A DNA stretch of 64,000 bases from an uncultured Alteromonadaceae bacterium (GTDB lineage: Bacteria; Pseudomonadota; Gammaproteobacteria; Enterobacterales; Alteromonadaceae), in the NCBI GenBank assembly GCA_913056495.1, contig CAJXMO010000001.1, positions 304,001 through 368,000 of the forward strand, given 5' to 3'. The stretch's first letter is position 1. Every line of letters starts with the position of its first letter. Positions 26,716-36,628 of the stretch are shown one piece after another. The position numbers and the translations under genes were made by a program. Below the pieces are notes generated by a model that made no database searches, was not told where the DNA came from, and worked only from the letters and a program-made list of their open reading frames with translations.

Positions 26716-27708
26716 ATGTTTGAATACGAGTCGAGTTGGCAAAAAGAGCTGGCAAAAACCATTACTGATCCCAAAGTTTTATTAACGCTTTTAGACATAA
26801 ATACTGAACAATCAGAGGGTGATTTTGCTGCCCGGCAATTGTTTCCGGTCAGAGTGCCAAGACCTTTTATTGCGAAAATGGAAAAAGGCAATATTAATGA
26901 TCCTTTGTTAAAGCAAGTCATGGCATCGGCTTTAGAGTTTGAAGAGAAAGCCGGCTTTGTTGCCGACCCGCTGGCCGAACATGAATCGGTTTTACCGGGT
27001 GTGCTGCACAAATATAAAAGTCGTGTATTGTTAATGGTAAAAACCGGTTGTGCGGTTAATTGCCGTTATTGCTTTAGACGCCATTTCCCTTATCAGGAAA
27101 ATAGTTTAAATAAACAAAACTGGCCTAAAGTCATTACCTACTTACAGAATAACCCAGATATTAACGAAGTTGTATTAAGTGGGGGTGATCCTCTGATGGC
27201 GTCAGATAAACATCTGTCAGAGTTAATTGCTTTAATTGAAACAGTCGATCATATTAAACGGATACGGTTTCATACCCGTTTACCCGTGGTGATTCCACAG
27301 CGTATTACGTCAGAACTGACTCAAACCTTACTTAATAGCCGTTTAAAAACCATTATGGTGCTGCATATTAATCATGCCAATGAAATTGATGAGTTGTTGG
27401 CCCAATATTTGTCTAAGTGGCGTAATCATAAAATTACTTTGCTGAATCAATCGGTTTTATTAAAGGGCATAAACGACAGTGTCGAGACACTGGTTGAGTT
27501 AAGTGAGCGGTTATTTGAAGTCGGTATATTACCTTATTATATTCATTTGTTAGATAAGGTGGCCGGTGCCGCTCATTTTTACCGGGCAGATGAAGAACTG
27601 GTGAGTATTCAACAAGGTTTATTGGCTGAGTTACCCGGATTTTTAGTGCCTAAATGGGCAAGAGAAGAGGCGGGGCTTTTAAGTAAAAGCCCCGTAGTTC
27701 TAAGTTAA
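26716..27708 (+). CDS. epmB: EF-P beta-lysylation protein EpmB (lysine 2,3-aminomutase family)
   Basis: 330 aa, shorter than catabolic lysine 2,3-aminomutases, as expected for EpmB. The radical-SAM cluster motif is C-AVN-C-RY-C in KTGCAVNCRYCFRRHFPY, followed by VVLSGGDPLM and a PLP-binding region near the C-terminus (YYIHLLDKVAGAAHF). It converts L-lysine to (R)-beta-lysine for EpmA. The start is the first ATG after an in-frame stop; the Shine-Dalgarno sequence is weak. A perfect hairpin lies in its last codons. Confidence 0.95.
   Translation: MFEYESSWQKELAKTITDPKVLLTLLDINTEQSEGDFAARQLFPVRVPRPFIAKMEKGNINDPLLKQVMASALEFEEKAGFVADPLAEHESVLPGVLHKYKSRVLLMVKTGCAVNCRYCFRRHFPYQENSLNKQNWPKVITYLQNNPDINEVVLSGGDPLMASDKHLSELIALIETVDHIKRIRFHTRLPVVIPQRITSELTQTLLNSRLKTIMVLHINHANEIDELLAQYLSKWRNHKITLLNQSVLLKGINDSVETLVELSERLFEVGILPYYIHLLDKVAGAAHFYRADEELVSIQQGLLAELPGFLVPKWAREEAGLLSKSPVVLS
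27671..27694 (+). other. Perfect 10-bp stem-tetraloop inside the 3' end of epmB
   Basis: CGGGGCTTTT, loop AAGT, AAAAGCCCCG, within the last dozen or so codons. No T-tract follows on either strand, so it is not a standard terminator; it could protect the 3' end of the mRNA. Confidence 0.55.
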
Positions 27709-27806
27709 ATATTTACAGGCATTGCCTAATAAATAATTGAGGGGTGCCAGAACTAAATTATTTTTTAGATAAAAAATAAAAGGGGTTAGCCTGGCCCTTC
27801 ATCAAG

Positions 27807-28004
27807 TTAAACCTTAATGTTGATGTTTTGACCAACTGCCAAATCTGCAGAGCGAGGAGGGGATACCTCAGCAGACTGCAACAATTCTAACGAAGCTTTT
27901 CCTTCTGCTTCTTGTTGCGACTTAGCTAATTTAGCGGCACGTAATTCTGCGCTGCTATTATCAGTAGTTGACGATTGACCTACACCCGCTGAACTTACGT
28001 CCAT
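27807..28004 (-). CDS. Small YjfB-like putative motility protein
   Basis: 65 aa from ATG 28004, which is preceded by a strong GGAGG about 5 nt away; a longer frame upstream lacks a site. It starts MDVSSAG, has a central Ala/Lys/Glu-rich helix (ELRAAKLAKSQQEAEGKASLELL) and ends LAVGQNINIKV. The MDVSS opening and GQNI(N/D) ending match the YjfB-like family labelled putative motility protein, whose biochemical role is unknown. No flagellar genes are nearby. Confidence 0.65.
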   Translation of the reverse strand: MDVSSAGVGQSSTTDNSSAELRAAKLAKSQQEAEGKASLELLQSAEVSPPRSADLAVGQNINIKV

Positions 28005-28186
28005 CAGTACCTCCGATTCAACATCTGAGCAAAATTGCCCGTGGATTAACGAGAGCAGAATTACCCTCATTTGTCTTATCGGCAATGCTTGAGATGTCTT
28101 TAGTCTTTTTTTAATTTTTTTTCGAAGAGTAATATTGATAAATTTTCCGTATAATATGCAGCAGATTTTCAGACGGGAGTTTTATT

Positions 28187-28510
28187 TTGCATAACTTGAT
28201 AGAGACCATTCGACAAAACATAGCTTTAGCGCGTGAGCAGGCCATTCAATGCGATAAAATACTGGCTGAGCTAAAAACTCAGGGTAAAGGGAAATTTACT
28301 GCTGTATTCAGTGATGGTTTTGTGACTCGCTCTGAACAGTTTTTACCTTATGTGGATGAGGTGGCTTCTGATTTTTACGATTTAATTGATCAGGGCAAAG
28401 CCGAACTTGGGCAAAAAGATGTCGTTAAGTTGGTGAAGCAACTGGAAGTTATTTTTGCCACTCAAGCTAAATTTATTGAAACGGTTTCTGAGAAAACTCA
28501 AATACATTAA
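28187..28510 (+). CDS. Small helical protein, possibly PriC-like
   Basis: 107 aa, all helical by composition, with no signal or membrane segment. FSDGFVTRSEQFLPYVDEV and the closing KLVKQLEVIFATQAKFIETV weakly recall the primosomal protein N'' (PriC) family, in which an F-x3-F-x6-L pattern and a late helix with an invariant Gln occur. It is at the short end for PriC and lacks the long basic C-terminus. The call is tentative. A Shine-Dalgarno-like GACGGGAG precedes the TTG start. It probably shares a transcript with the next gene. Confidence 0.45.
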   Translation: MHNLIETIRQNIALAREQAIQCDKILAELKTQGKGKFTAVFSDGFVTRSEQFLPYVDEVASDFYDLIDQGKAELGQKDVVKLVKQLEVIFATQAKFIETVSEKTQIH

Positions 28511-28569
28511 TTTTTCTGCTTCAGCTTGGCTATAATTAAAGTGCATTTTTTAACCGGATTCGCTTTGTT

Positions 28570-28914
28570 ATGGCCGATATTAACGCTACTTCTTTTATTA
28601 ACTCTGGCTTACAGGAAGACTTGTATCGGCCGGTTCAGTTTGAACGCAATCTGGCAAAAACATCAGCAACTCCTTTTACTGACTCTACTGATAATGTTGA
28701 AATTTCACCTCAGGCCAGAATTCTACAACAAAATGCGAGCGTGAATGCGGCGCGTCAGGAAAGGCTTTTTGATGAGGCCGAAGCGGTGCAAAAACCTGAA
28801 GCAGCAACAGATTCGGTCAGAATCTCATCCAGTATTGGCGAGGCTGCAAGCTCAGTTGGGTTAACTGAGCAAGAAGCCATTAAGTTATATCAGACAATTA
28901 AAGATTTGCTTTAA
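28570..28914 (+). CDS. Hypothetical protein with two D-x-V-x-I-S motifs
   Basis: 114 aa, hydrophilic and probably partly disordered. Two similar motifs stand out, [14 protein letters not shown] (about 40-53) and [13 protein letters not shown] (about 80-92), then a C-terminal helix ([16 protein letters not shown]). D-x-V-x-(I/L)-S is also seen in FlgM-type anti-sigma factors and flagellar accessory proteins, but the similarity is too short to assign a function. Its TAA overlaps the stop of prmA, which runs the other way, in the four bases TTAA. Confidence 0.6.
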   Translation: MADINATSFINSGLQEDLYRPVQFERNLAKTSATPFTDSTDNVEISPQARILQQNASVNAARQERLFDEAEAVQKPEAATDSVRISSSIGEAASSVGLTEQEAIKLYQTIKDLL

Positions 28915-29789
28915 GCGCGCTTTTGTCCGGATACCCGGCACCAGTCACCTTCGATTTCTACCGGGTCTAAATCAAACCACTGCCCATATACCTGACAAAT
29001 TTCTTCAGCCTGACTGACCAGTAAACCGGAAAGTGCCAGCTTGCCCTGAGGTTTTACGTAAGCCTGAATAACATCAGCCAGTTCTTTTAACGGGCCGGAT
29101 AATATATTGGCAACCACAATGTCAGCCTGATATTCTGGTTGATCTTTAGGTAGATAAAGCTCAAGTTTGCCATTGACGCCATTGCGTTCGGCATTTGCTT
29201 GTGATGCTTGTATTGCTTGTGGATCTATATCTATACCTATTGCTTTTTCAATACCGAGTTTGAGTGCTGCAACGGCTAAAATGCCTGAACCACAGCCCAA
29301 ATCGACCAGAGTTTGTCCTGATTTGACTGTTTCATCGAGCCACTTTAAGCACAAGGATGTTGTAGGATGAGTGCCTGTGCCAAATGCCAGACCTGGGTCT
29401 AAAATAACATTAACCGCATTTTTATCCGGAATTTCACACCAGCTTGGGCAAATCCAAAGTCTGGGGCCAAACTGGATGGGTTTAAAGCTGTCCATCCATT
29501 CACGAACCCAGTCTTTATCTTCAAGTTGCTCAACTTTGTATTGGCCCTCTTGACCAGATGGCTTGGTTTTGAGTTGTTCAATTACGGCATCCGGATCGAT
29601 TTCTGCATCAAATAAACCCATAGCGATGGTTTCATCCCATAATAAAAAGTCGCCCGGTTTAGGCTCATAAATGGGAGTATCTTGCGCATCTAAAAATGTC
29701 ACCGAGACAGCGCCCAGTTCCATCATTTCATCAGAGATGAGTTCCGCATTTTGTTTGTTTGTGGTGTATCTAATTTGAATCCAAGGCAT
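28911..29789 (-). CDS. prmA: Ribosomal protein L11 methyltransferase
   Basis: 292 aa, normal length. Features: [20 protein letters not shown] start, the substrate-recognition N-domain, then [19 protein letters not shown] and SAM-binding [16 protein letters not shown], and [14 protein letters not shown] with the NI(L) motif. It trimethylates L11 at its N-terminal amino group and at lysines. It lies downstream of accC on the same strand beyond a terminator. Its own transcription start is probably in the 115-bp gap. Confidence 0.96.
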   Translation of the reverse strand: MPWIQIRYTTNKQNAELISDEMMELGAVSVTFLDAQDTPIYEPKPGDFLLWDETIAMGLFDAEIDPDAVIEQLKTKPSGQEGQYKVEQLEDKDWVREWMDSFKPIQFGPRLWICPSWCEIPDKNAVNVILDPGLAFGTGTHPTTSLCLKWLDETVKSGQTLVDLGCGSGILAVAALKLGIEKAIGIDIDPQAIQASQANAERNGVNGKLELYLPKDQPEYQADIVVANILSGPLKELADVIQAYVKPQGKLALSGLLVSQAEEICQVYGQWFDLDPVEIEGDWCRVSGQKRA

Positions 29790-29842
29790 GGATAAACCTT
29801 AATATTGTCAATTTTTGTTTATTACCGATAAGTGTAAAACAC

Positions 29843-29874
29843 AAATAAAAAAGCCGAAACAAGTTTCGGCTTTT
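29843..29874 (-). terminator. Rho-independent terminator of the accBC operon
   Basis: AAGCCGAAAC and GTTTCGGCTT form a 10-bp stem with loop AA; on the minus strand it runs into TTTTATTTG. It lies about 30 bp after the accC stop. Confidence 0.9.
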
Positions 29875-29903
29875 CAGATGATATACTGCATTAAACTGGT
29901 AAA

Positions 29904-31250
29904 TTAATGAGAGATACCCAGCTTCTTCTCTAAATAGTGGATGTTGGTGCCACCATTTTGGAAATTTTCGTCTTTCAGAATTTCTTTATGCAGTGGGATA
30001 TTGGTTTTAATCCCTTCAATGACTAACTCGTTTAATGCATTTTGCATACGAGCGATGGCAATACCACGGTTTTCACCATAAGTAATTAATTTACCAATCA
30101 TAGAGTCATAATTAGGCGGTACACTGTAGCCAGCATAAATGTGAGAATCCCAACGTACACCTAAACCACCCGGTGAATGGAAGCGGGTAATTTTACCCGG
30201 ACATGGCATAAAGGTATCCGGATCTTCAGCATTGATACGACATTCAACAGCATGACCGTGTAGTTTAATTTCTTCCTGGGTAATGGATAAAGGCTGACCC
30301 GCTGCAATTTTTAACTGCTCTTTGATCAAATCCACACCTGAAATCATTTCTGTTACCGGGTGTTCTACCTGAATACGGGTATTCATTTCAATAAAGTAGA
30401 ATTCGCCGTTTTCAAATAAGAATTCGAATGTACCCGCACCACGATATCCAATTTCGATACAGGCACGACGACATCTGTCACCGATAAACTTACGCATTTC
30501 TTCCGTTATACCCGGTGCTGGCGCTTCTTCAACTACTTTCTGGTGACGACGCTGCATTGAACAGTCACGTTCACCTAGGTGAATTGCGTTGCCCTGACCA
30601 TCAGATAAAACCTGAACTTCTACGTGACGAGGGTTTTCAAGGAATTTCTCCATATAAACCACATCGTTATTAAACGCAGCGCCGGCTTCCTGTTTCGTTA
30701 ACTCAATTGACTTAACTAACTCAGCTTCTGAGCGTACAACGCGCATACCTCGTCCGCCACCGCCGCCTGCTGCTTTAATAATAACAGGGTAACCAATACG
30801 TTTAGCGATTTGAATATTTTTTTGCGGGTCATCACCTAACGGGCCGTCAGAACCCGGTACACAAGGTACGCCCGCTTTTTTCATGGCATTAATCGCAGAA
30901 ACTTTATCGCCCATTAAGCGGATTGAGTCTGCCGTTGGACCAATAAAAATAAAGCCGCTTTTTTCAACTTGCTCAGCAAAATCTGCGTTTTCAGATAAGA
31001 AACCATAACCAGGATGAATTGCAACTGAGTCTGTTACTTCAGCCGCTGCAATAATTCTTGGGATATTCAGATAACTTTCTGTTGCCGGTGCTTTACCGAT
31101 ACAAATTGTTTCGTCAGCCAGCAATACGTGTTTGAGTTCGCGATCGGCGACAGAGTGCACTGCCACCGTTTTGATACCGAGCTCTTTACACGCGCGTAAA
31201 ATACGCAGTGCAATTTCGCCTCGGTTCGCAATAAGTACTTTATCTAACAT
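29904..31250 (-). CDS. accC: Acetyl-CoA carboxylase, biotin carboxylase subunit
   Basis: 448 aa. N-terminal [24 protein letters not shown]-grasp core with glycine loop [14 protein letters not shown], metal-binding [22 protein letters not shown] region and C-terminal cap. It carboxylates biotin on AccB with ATP and bicarbonate in the first half of malonyl-CoA synthesis. It begins 14 bp after accB on the same strand: the standard accB-accC pair. Confidence 0.98.
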   Translation of the reverse strand: MLDKVLIANRGEIALRILRACKELGIKTVAVHSVADRELKHVLLADETICIGKAPATESYLNIPRIIAAAEVTDSVAIHPGYGFLSENADFAEQVEKSGFIFIGPTADSIRLMGDKVSAINAMKKAGVPCVPGSDGPLGDDPQKNIQIAKRIGYPVIIKAAGGGGGRGMRVVRSEAELVKSIELTKQEAGAAFNNDVVYMEKFLENPRHVEVQVLSDGQGNAIHLGERDCSMQRRHQKVVEEAPAPGITEEMRKFIGDRCRRACIEIGYRGAGTFEFLFENGEFYFIEMNTRIQVEHPVTEMISGVDLIKEQLKIAAGQPLSITQEEIKLHGHAVECRINAEDPDTFMPCPGKITRFHSPGGLGVRWDSHIYAGYSVPPNYDSMIGKLITYGENRGIAIARMQNALNELVIEGIKTNIPLHKEILKDENFQNGGTNIHYLEKKLGISH

Positions 31251-31264
31251 AAATCACAAACCTC

Positions 31265-31726
31265 TTAGCCAATAATGAATAGTGGCTGATCAAATTCAAC
31301 AGAGTCACCGTTTTCAACCAGAACAGATTTGACAACACCTGCTTTATCGGCTGTGATTTCGTTCATCATTTTCATTGCTTCTATGATACATAAAGTATCA
31401 CCTACGTTTACTGAGTCACCAACGCTAACAAAAGGTGCAGCGCCAGGCTTAGATGCTGAATAGAAAGAACCTACCATAGGTGATTTCACTTCATGACCCG
31501 CAGGCGCGGCGGGTGCAGCAGGGGCTGCTTCTGCTGCCGGAGCAACTGGGGCTGCTGCTGGTGCAGGCGCGACCGGAGCCGGTGCTGCAAAATGCATTGG
31601 TTGAGCGATAGGTGCAGCTCGGCTAATACGTACTGCTTCTTCGCCTTCAGTGATCTCTAATTCTGAAATACCTGACTCTTCAACTAACTCAATTAGTTTT
31701 TTGATTTTACGAATATCCATAGCCAT
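31265..31726 (-). CDS. accB: Acetyl-CoA carboxylase, biotin carboxyl carrier protein
   Basis: 153 aa. An N-terminal helical part ([17 protein letters not shown]) is joined by a very Ala/Pro-rich hinge (about 36-76) to the biotinyl domain with target lysine in EAMKMMNEI near residue 119. The start ATG has GAGAG about 8 nt upstream; the in-frame ATG at codon 3 is an alternative. It carries carboxybiotin between AccC and the carboxyltransferase. Confidence 0.97.
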   Translation of the reverse strand: MAMDIRKIKKLIELVEESGISELEITEGEEAVRISRAAPIAQPMHFAAPAPVAPAPAAAPVAPAAEAAPAAPAAPAGHEVKSPMVGSFYSASKPGAAPFVSVGDSVNVGDTLCIIEAMKMMNEITADKAGVVKSVLVENGDSVEFDQPLFIIG

Positions 31727-31763
31727 AGTTTTGCTCTCTCTGTTTATTTAATTTGCAATGGTC

Positions 31764-32210
31764 TTATTTGATAGCCCGATAAGCTGCATCGAGCGCGTAA
31801 AAATATCCCTGACGGCCTAAGCCACAAATCACGGCTTGTGCTACGTCAGAAAAGTACGAATGATGTCTGAATTTTTCCCTTTGATGGACATTAGATAAAT
31901 GTACTTCAATAAAAGGAATATTAACGGCCAGTATTGCATCTCGAAGTGCAACACTGGTATGAGTAAAAGCAGCAGGATTGATGATAATAAAATCCACTTG
32001 CTGAAAAGCATTATGGATAGCGTCAATAAGGACATGTTCAGCATTGGACTGAACATGGCTCAGTTGTATGCCAAGTGATTTGGCTTCTTCACTCAGCGCA
32101 TTGACTATGTCATCTAAAGTTTCATGGCCATATATCTCGGGTTCGCGTTTACCCAACATATTTAAATTTGGACCATTTATCAAAAGTACTTTCTTATGAC
32201 TATTCTGCAT
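31764..32210 (-). CDS. aroQ: 3-dehydroquinate dehydratase, type II
   Basis: 148 aa, the size of the dodecameric type II enzyme. [20 protein letters not shown] contains the conserved Asn and catalytic Tyr region; [17 protein letters not shown] and [17 protein letters not shown] carry the His and substrate-binding residues. It dehydrates 3-dehydroquinate in the shikimate pathway. It is first in the aroQ-accB-accC order often found in gammaproteobacteria, with 37 bp before accB. Confidence 0.97.
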   Translation of the reverse strand: MQNSHKKVLLINGPNLNMLGKREPEIYGHETLDDIVNALSEEAKSLGIQLSHVQSNAEHVLIDAIHNAFQQVDFIIINPAAFTHTSVALRDAILAVNIPFIEVHLSNVHQREKFRHHSYFSDVAQAVICGLGRQGYFYALDAAYRAIK

Positions 32211-32241
32211 GTTTCTTTTACTTTTTAAGCTGATTTTTGGG

Positions 32242-32271
32242 TTAACTTCTTCGAAATAGCTGCGAAGTTAA
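32242..32271 (-). promoter_or_regulatory. Inverted repeat in the aroQ-accBC leader
   Basis: TTAACTTC (32242-32249) and GAAGTTAA (32264-32271) are a perfect 8-bp inverted repeat with a 14-nt centre, about 30-60 bp upstream of aroQ. It could be a regulator site or a leader hairpin. The rest of 32211-32428 is AT-rich and shows no gene. Confidence 0.4.
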
Positions 32272-32428
32272 AAATTTTACTAACTATAGAAGAAACTGAG
32301 CCAATTTAAAATGAAATTTTCAAAAAAAATGGTCAAACCAGGTGTTTCTGTGCAAAATTACCGAATATAACCTGTTTTTTGCCGAAATTTCCTTCAACCC
32401 TTGATTAAAAAAATCATTATCTATTTTG

Positions 32429-32758
32429 TTAATCCGTTTCGCTTAGACAAATTTGCGCTAGCCAAGTTCGGTAATCTTCTGAAATTGCGATGAGCGGTAA
32501 AGCGATTATTTCGGGTACATCGTAAGGGTGCTGTTGGTTAATGCTTTCGGCGACGGATTCGAATAAAGATAAATGCGATTTGAGCTGCAAAACAAATTCA
32601 GCTTCTTGTTCTATTTTACCCTGCCATTGATAAATAGAAGTAACGGCTTGACTGATTTGAGCACAGGCAACTAACTGCTGTTTAACCAGAGTTTGTGCAA
32701 TGCTTTGAGCGACCCCCTGATTGGGACACGTAATACTAATTTGAATAAAGTCAGTCAT
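32429..32758 (-). CDS. cutA: CutA family divalent-ion protein
   Basis: 109 aa, full length. TCPNQGVAQSIAQTLVKQQLVACAQI, SIYQWQGKIEQEAEFVLQLK and HPYDVPEIIALPL are diagnostic of the trimeric CutA1 family. It was linked to copper tolerance in E. coli, but its biochemical role remains unclear. It is divergent from fxsA across about 155 bp, a common neighbour pair in gammaproteobacteria. Confidence 0.95.
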   Translation of the reverse strand: MTDFIQISITCPNQGVAQSIAQTLVKQQLVACAQISQAVTSIYQWQGKIEQEAEFVLQLKSHLSLFESVAESINQQHPYDVPEIIALPLIAISEDYRTWLAQICLSETD

Positions 32759-32913
32759 GCGAATACCTGTAAAATGTAAATTTTCAAAAATTTAAAACCA
32801 ATTATGGCAGAATAGGTCATATAGTTGTAAATCAATTTTCATTGCTATTGAATGACTTGAATTTGGTGCTTTTGTAGCCATATATTAGGTTCAACTGTAA
32901 AAAGAGCTTCTTT

Positions 32914-33414
32914 ATGTTTAAATTATTTGTTTTGTTTGTCGTTATGCCTATCGTTGAAATTAGTGTACTGCTGGAAGTGGGCGATGCAATCGGTGGCTGG
33001 ACAACTTTAGCCATTGTTATTTTAACGGCAATTGTCGGAGCTCATTTAGTCAGAGCTCAGGGCTTAGCTGCGCTCGCAGAAATTAAGCAAAAAACCGCGA
33101 TGGGCGAAGTACCGGCTGATACTATCGTTGAAGGCATTATGATTTTAGTTGCCGGAATTCTATTAGTTACGCCTGGGTTTATCACAGATACCTTTGGATT
33201 GTTAATGACAATCCCCTTAACCCGAAAACCTTTTGCAAAAGTATTGGTTACCCAGTTTGGTCAGCAAATAAAAGCCCAACATTTCAGCTATCAAGGTCAG
33301 GGAGGGTTTTCTCATCAGTCAGGCTCACCTTTTTCCCGCTCTAACCCAAATGATGACGATAGTGTTATCGAAGGGGAATGGCGCCGAACCGACGATAAAC
33401 ACAAATTGGATTAA
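32914..33414 (+). CDS. fxsA: FxsA family inner-membrane protein
   Basis: 166 aa. It starts MFKLFVLFVVMPIVEISVLLEVG, with helices at about 1-20, 24-45 and 75-97 (LVAGILLVTPGFITDTFGLLM, the FxsA signature), then a hydrophilic Gly/Ser/Asp-rich tail. E. coli FxsA is named for suppressing F exclusion of phage T7; its normal role is unknown. The groES-groEL pair often found downstream is absent; an AsmA-like gene follows instead. Confidence 0.93.
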   Translation: MFKLFVLFVVMPIVEISVLLEVGDAIGGWTTLAIVILTAIVGAHLVRAQGLAALAEIKQKTAMGEVPADTIVEGIMILVAGILLVTPGFITDTFGLLMTIPLTRKPFAKVLVTQFGQQIKAQHFSYQGQGGFSHQSGSPFSRSNPNDDDSVIEGEWRRTDDKHKLD

Positions 33415-33422
33415 ATCGTTTT

Positions 33423-33454
33423 CTGACCCGTATTATTTTTGACATACGGGTCAG
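33423..33454 (+). terminator. Hairpin after fxsA
   Basis: CTGACCCGTA and TACGGGTCAG form a perfect 10-bp stem with a 12-nt loop, 8 nt after the fxsA stop. The T-tract is interrupted (CTTCACTTCTTTG), so this is a moderate call. Confidence 0.55.
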
Positions 33455-33602
33455 GCTTCACTTCTTTGTATTTTTACCTTTATTCGGTAAAACTGATTCT
33501 TTCTATTTAATTGGACATATTTAGCGGCTGAATTAAGCTGTTCTGCTATCTTTATAAAAGCATTTCCGCTTTTGCTCATTAGGCTTTCGAAAGGAGTTTT
33601 TT

Positions 33603-36518
33603 GTGAAAGTTCGTAATAAAGTTTTAATTGCTATTCTAAGTTTTATCATTGTATTTGTACTTGCTGATAAATTAATTGACCGAACTCCGATTGTTCAGTC
33701 CGTTTTAGACGACATGACCCGGCAAGCGCCTTATTCGTTGACCATAGCTAAGTTAGAGCACAGTTTTTTGGCACCGGGCGAGCTTAACCTGGAGCAATTT
33801 GTTTTTGAAGATGAGTTTGGTAATCAGATTGACGTTGAGTCGGTTAATTTGAAAGTGGATATCTGGGCTTTATTTAAAAAGATCGTTCATGTTGAGCAAG
33901 TTGATATCACTGCAGTTTCTGCAAATTTATCAGAGCAAGGACTAAATCAGTTAAGTCAAAGCCTGGTTGCGACAGAGCAAGCACCACAGACAGATGAAGC
34001 TCAGGAACCCTTACCGATTGATCGGATTGAAGTGGCCGACTTTAGCGTAACACCGGTCGATTTAACCTTTCGCGCTCAACAGGGCAGCATTGAACTCAAA
34101 AAGCTAAATTTGAACGTCAGTCAGGTTCAGGTGTTGCAAGCTGGTCAGTTTGACTTAAATACGGTCAGTGCGCTGCTCAAACTAAATTCACCTGAAATGA
34201 GCGCTTTGGTTCAAAATCTACAAGATCCGAATGATCAATCTAAACTTGAAATAGGGTTAACACAGCTGGATTTAGCGCTCGATATTAATCAGACACAGCC
34301 AGCTCAGGTGACTCTGCAAAAATTTAATTTAGCTCAGGCGAATATAACGGCTGATTTAGGACAAATTGAAAACGAAGAACAAAATGCAATCGAACAAGCT
34401 TCAGAAGAAGTTAAAGAAGTTGGTGAGCAAGCCGTTTCTGAGTTGGTTGAATTGCCGTTAAATCTGTTTATTCAATTGCTTGATATTGACAGCATTAACT
34501 TATTGGTTCACTACCAAAATAAAAACTATCAGGTTGATGACTTAAGTGTGGCTTTAAAAGACTGGGCTTTAACGGATGATAAACTGTTTGTAGTTGAAAA
34601 ACTCAAAGGCCAGCTTGATTTGGCAATAGCCCGCGTATCACAGACGCCGGCAGAACCGGTTAAAATGGGTGCGACTGAGCCTGATAATATCACGTCGGAA
34701 GCCGAGGTTGCTGAGGGCACCTCAAACCCAAGCGTTAGCTCTGCCGCTTCTGAGCTAGTCTTACCATTTGACAGCCAACTGGAAATTAACAATATTCAGT
34801 TAACTTTGGATATGAACCAAACGCAGGCTGAACAATTGACAGTATCGAATTTATCGCTGGAGACGCTGGATTTTGAGTTAGTCTTGCCTCAATCTGATAT
34901 TTCGAATTCACCGGTTGAAAATAGCAACCAAGGTGAGGCGAGTCAGGCAAACTCAGAACAAACTGCTAATGGTCAAGATTCAAATACCCAAGCGCCTGCA
35001 ACTGCTATTGAACTGCCAGTGAATTTAAAAGTAGAACAAATAGCGGTTAAGCAACTGAACGGAGAGCTGATTCAGGGCGAACAAAAGCTTGAGATAAGTG
35101 ATTTAGCTTTTAAATTAAACCAGGCTAAGTTGACTCAAAATAAACAAATCATACTGAATAAAATCACCGCAGATACTCAATTATCCGTCTCGAAAATTAA
35201 TGCTTTGAATTATCAGGCTGACACATTAGAGGCCCGCGCTAAAATTGAAGACGGCTTAATTAATTTAACTCAATTTGCGTTTAACGCATTTGGCGGAACC
35301 CTTGATTTAAGTGCAAGTGCGCATTATTTGGCGCCTTATAAAGTCACTTTGAACCATTTTAAAGCGGCTGATTTAAAAACTGAAATTGCCCTGGCAAATC
35401 CGGCTGCAAGTGAGACGACGCAAGATGCTGAGGTTTCGAAACCAGGTGATGAAGGGCAAGCTGAAAAACCAGAATCAGAAGCGCGGATTGAACTGGTAGA
35501 GTCACTGAACGTGAATCAAATTGAATTGAATAATATTAACCTCAAACTGATTGACCCAGATTCAGAAAAACCTTGGTTGAGTCTTCAAAACTTTGTCTTT
35601 AATCTTAACCAGCTAGCGCTTATCCGCGATCATAAAATCTTGAATTTAGACAGATTACAAGCCGGAACCGACATTAAACTGAATTTGGCCAACCTGAACT
35701 ATCGGGGGTCGGATATTGATTTAATACATTTTGATCTACAAACACTGGAGAGAGGTTTTCAGTTCTCTGATTCTGGCTTTATGCTGGATAAAGGCAAGTT
35801 ATTAGCAAATGCCAAGCTGACAAAAGGCGATAGCAAAATTAATACAGAATCTGATATTAACTGGAGCGAATTAAACCTGGCTGAGCTGGACGCTTTTGTG
35901 AAGGAGTTACCGATCAAACCAAAAGGCCTGATTTCCGGTCAGTTAAAATCGAATCTGAATTTTGCCCCGACAGCTCAAAATGTTGAAGATATTGATGGAG
36001 ATATTCTGCTCAATACCACTAATTTTGAATTGAGTGGTATTGCCTTGGATAAAATTGTGGATGGCTTCAGATCCAGTCAGGAAACGTCTTTACTCGACGT
36101 TGGCGCCTTTATGGTATCCGGTCCTTTGGGAGTGGTTGCGATGAATTTTGCTCAGTTAGGCAGTGGTGCGGCCCAGTTTAGTGGTCAGACAAAAATTGAA
36201 CAGATTAATTTGGACAGCCAAATAGCAGACAGTGTGATTCAGGTTAAGTCTGCTGAAATTAAAACCAAAAAGAACCGATTGGGTTTTCAGGGTAAAGTGG
36301 ATTTAGCAAAAAGTCGTTTCAATAAACTCAAATTTGGGATTTTAGATGATGAAGGCTGCGCCAGCATCCGGCAAACATTGGATGGTCCGTTTGGGGAAAT
36401 TAAGGATTTATTGTTCAGTACGACAACCGGGGCTGTCACCAGTCCGCTTTCCAGTGTATTTAATCAGGCCGCTAATCTGGCTAACGGTGGAAAATGTAAA
36501 CCCTTTTTTGCCAAATAG
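33603..36518 (+). CDS. Large AsmA-like envelope protein
   Basis: 971 aa with a GTG start and AGGAG 7 nt upstream. A single N-terminal helix (about 7-22) anchors a long periplasmic part built of repeated beta segments of the type IDRIEVADFSV, LEINNIQLTLDM and LNVNQIELNNINLKL, with Gln/Glu/Ser-rich variable linkers at about 340-385 and 420-470. The C-terminal region (INLDSQIADSVIQVKSAEIKTKKNRLGFQG, then GPFGEIKDLLF) matches the AsmA C-terminal module. AsmA-like proteins (YhdP, TamB, YdbH) form hydrophobic grooves thought to carry phospholipid to the outer membrane. That role is inferred from fold and layout. Confidence 0.8.
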   Translation: MKVRNKVLIAILSFIIVFVLADKLIDRTPIVQSVLDDMTRQAPYSLTIAKLEHSFLAPGELNLEQFVFEDEFGNQIDVESVNLKVDIWALFKKIVHVEQVDITAVSANLSEQGLNQLSQSLVATEQAPQTDEAQEPLPIDRIEVADFSVTPVDLTFRAQQGSIELKKLNLNVSQVQVLQAGQFDLNTVSALLKLNSPEMSALVQNLQDPNDQSKLEIGLTQLDLALDINQTQPAQVTLQKFNLAQANITADLGQIENEEQNAIEQASEEVKEVGEQAVSELVELPLNLFIQLLDIDSINLLVHYQNKNYQVDDLSVALKDWALTDDKLFVVEKLKGQLDLAIARVSQTPAEPVKMGATEPDNITSEAEVAEGTSNPSVSSAASELVLPFDSQLEINNIQLTLDMNQTQAEQLTVSNLSLETLDFELVLPQSDISNSPVENSNQGEASQANSEQTANGQDSNTQAPATAIELPVNLKVEQIAVKQLNGELIQGEQKLEISDLAFKLNQAKLTQNKQIILNKITADTQLSVSKINALNYQADTLEARAKIEDGLINLTQFAFNAFGGTLDLSASAHYLAPYKVTLNHFKAADLKTEIALANPAASETTQDAEVSKPGDEGQAEKPESEARIELVESLNVNQIELNNINLKLIDPDSEKPWLSLQNFVFNLNQLALIRDHKILNLDRLQAGTDIKLNLANLNYRGSDIDLIHFDLQTLERGFQFSDSGFMLDKGKLLANAKLTKGDSKINTESDINWSELNLAELDAFVKELPIKPKGLISGQLKSNLNFAPTAQNVEDIDGDILLNTTNFELSGIALDKIVDGFRSSQETSLLDVGAFMVSGPLGVVAMNFAQLGSGAAQFSGQTKIEQINLDSQIADSVIQVKSAEIKTKKNRLGFQGKVDLAKSRFNKLKFGILDDEGCASIRQTLDGPFGEIKDLLFSTTTGAVTSPLSSVFNQAANLANGGKCKPFFAK

Positions 36519-36565
36519 AGCCAGTTAAAATTGAGTAAAGCTGGCTGAGCTATGGTTAATCAACA

Positions 36566-36597
36566 CCCAAAGTCGGCTATTTGACGCTGACTTTGGG
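36566..36597. terminator. Hairpin between convergent AsmA-like and ATP-grasp genes
   Basis: CCCAAAGTC and GACTTTGGG form a 9-bp stem around a 14-nt loop, in the 110-bp gap between two gene ends. T-tracts are poor on both sides. Confidence 0.5.
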
Positions 36598-36628
36598 GTT
36601 ATTCTTTGTGGGCCTAGAGCCTGTTTAT

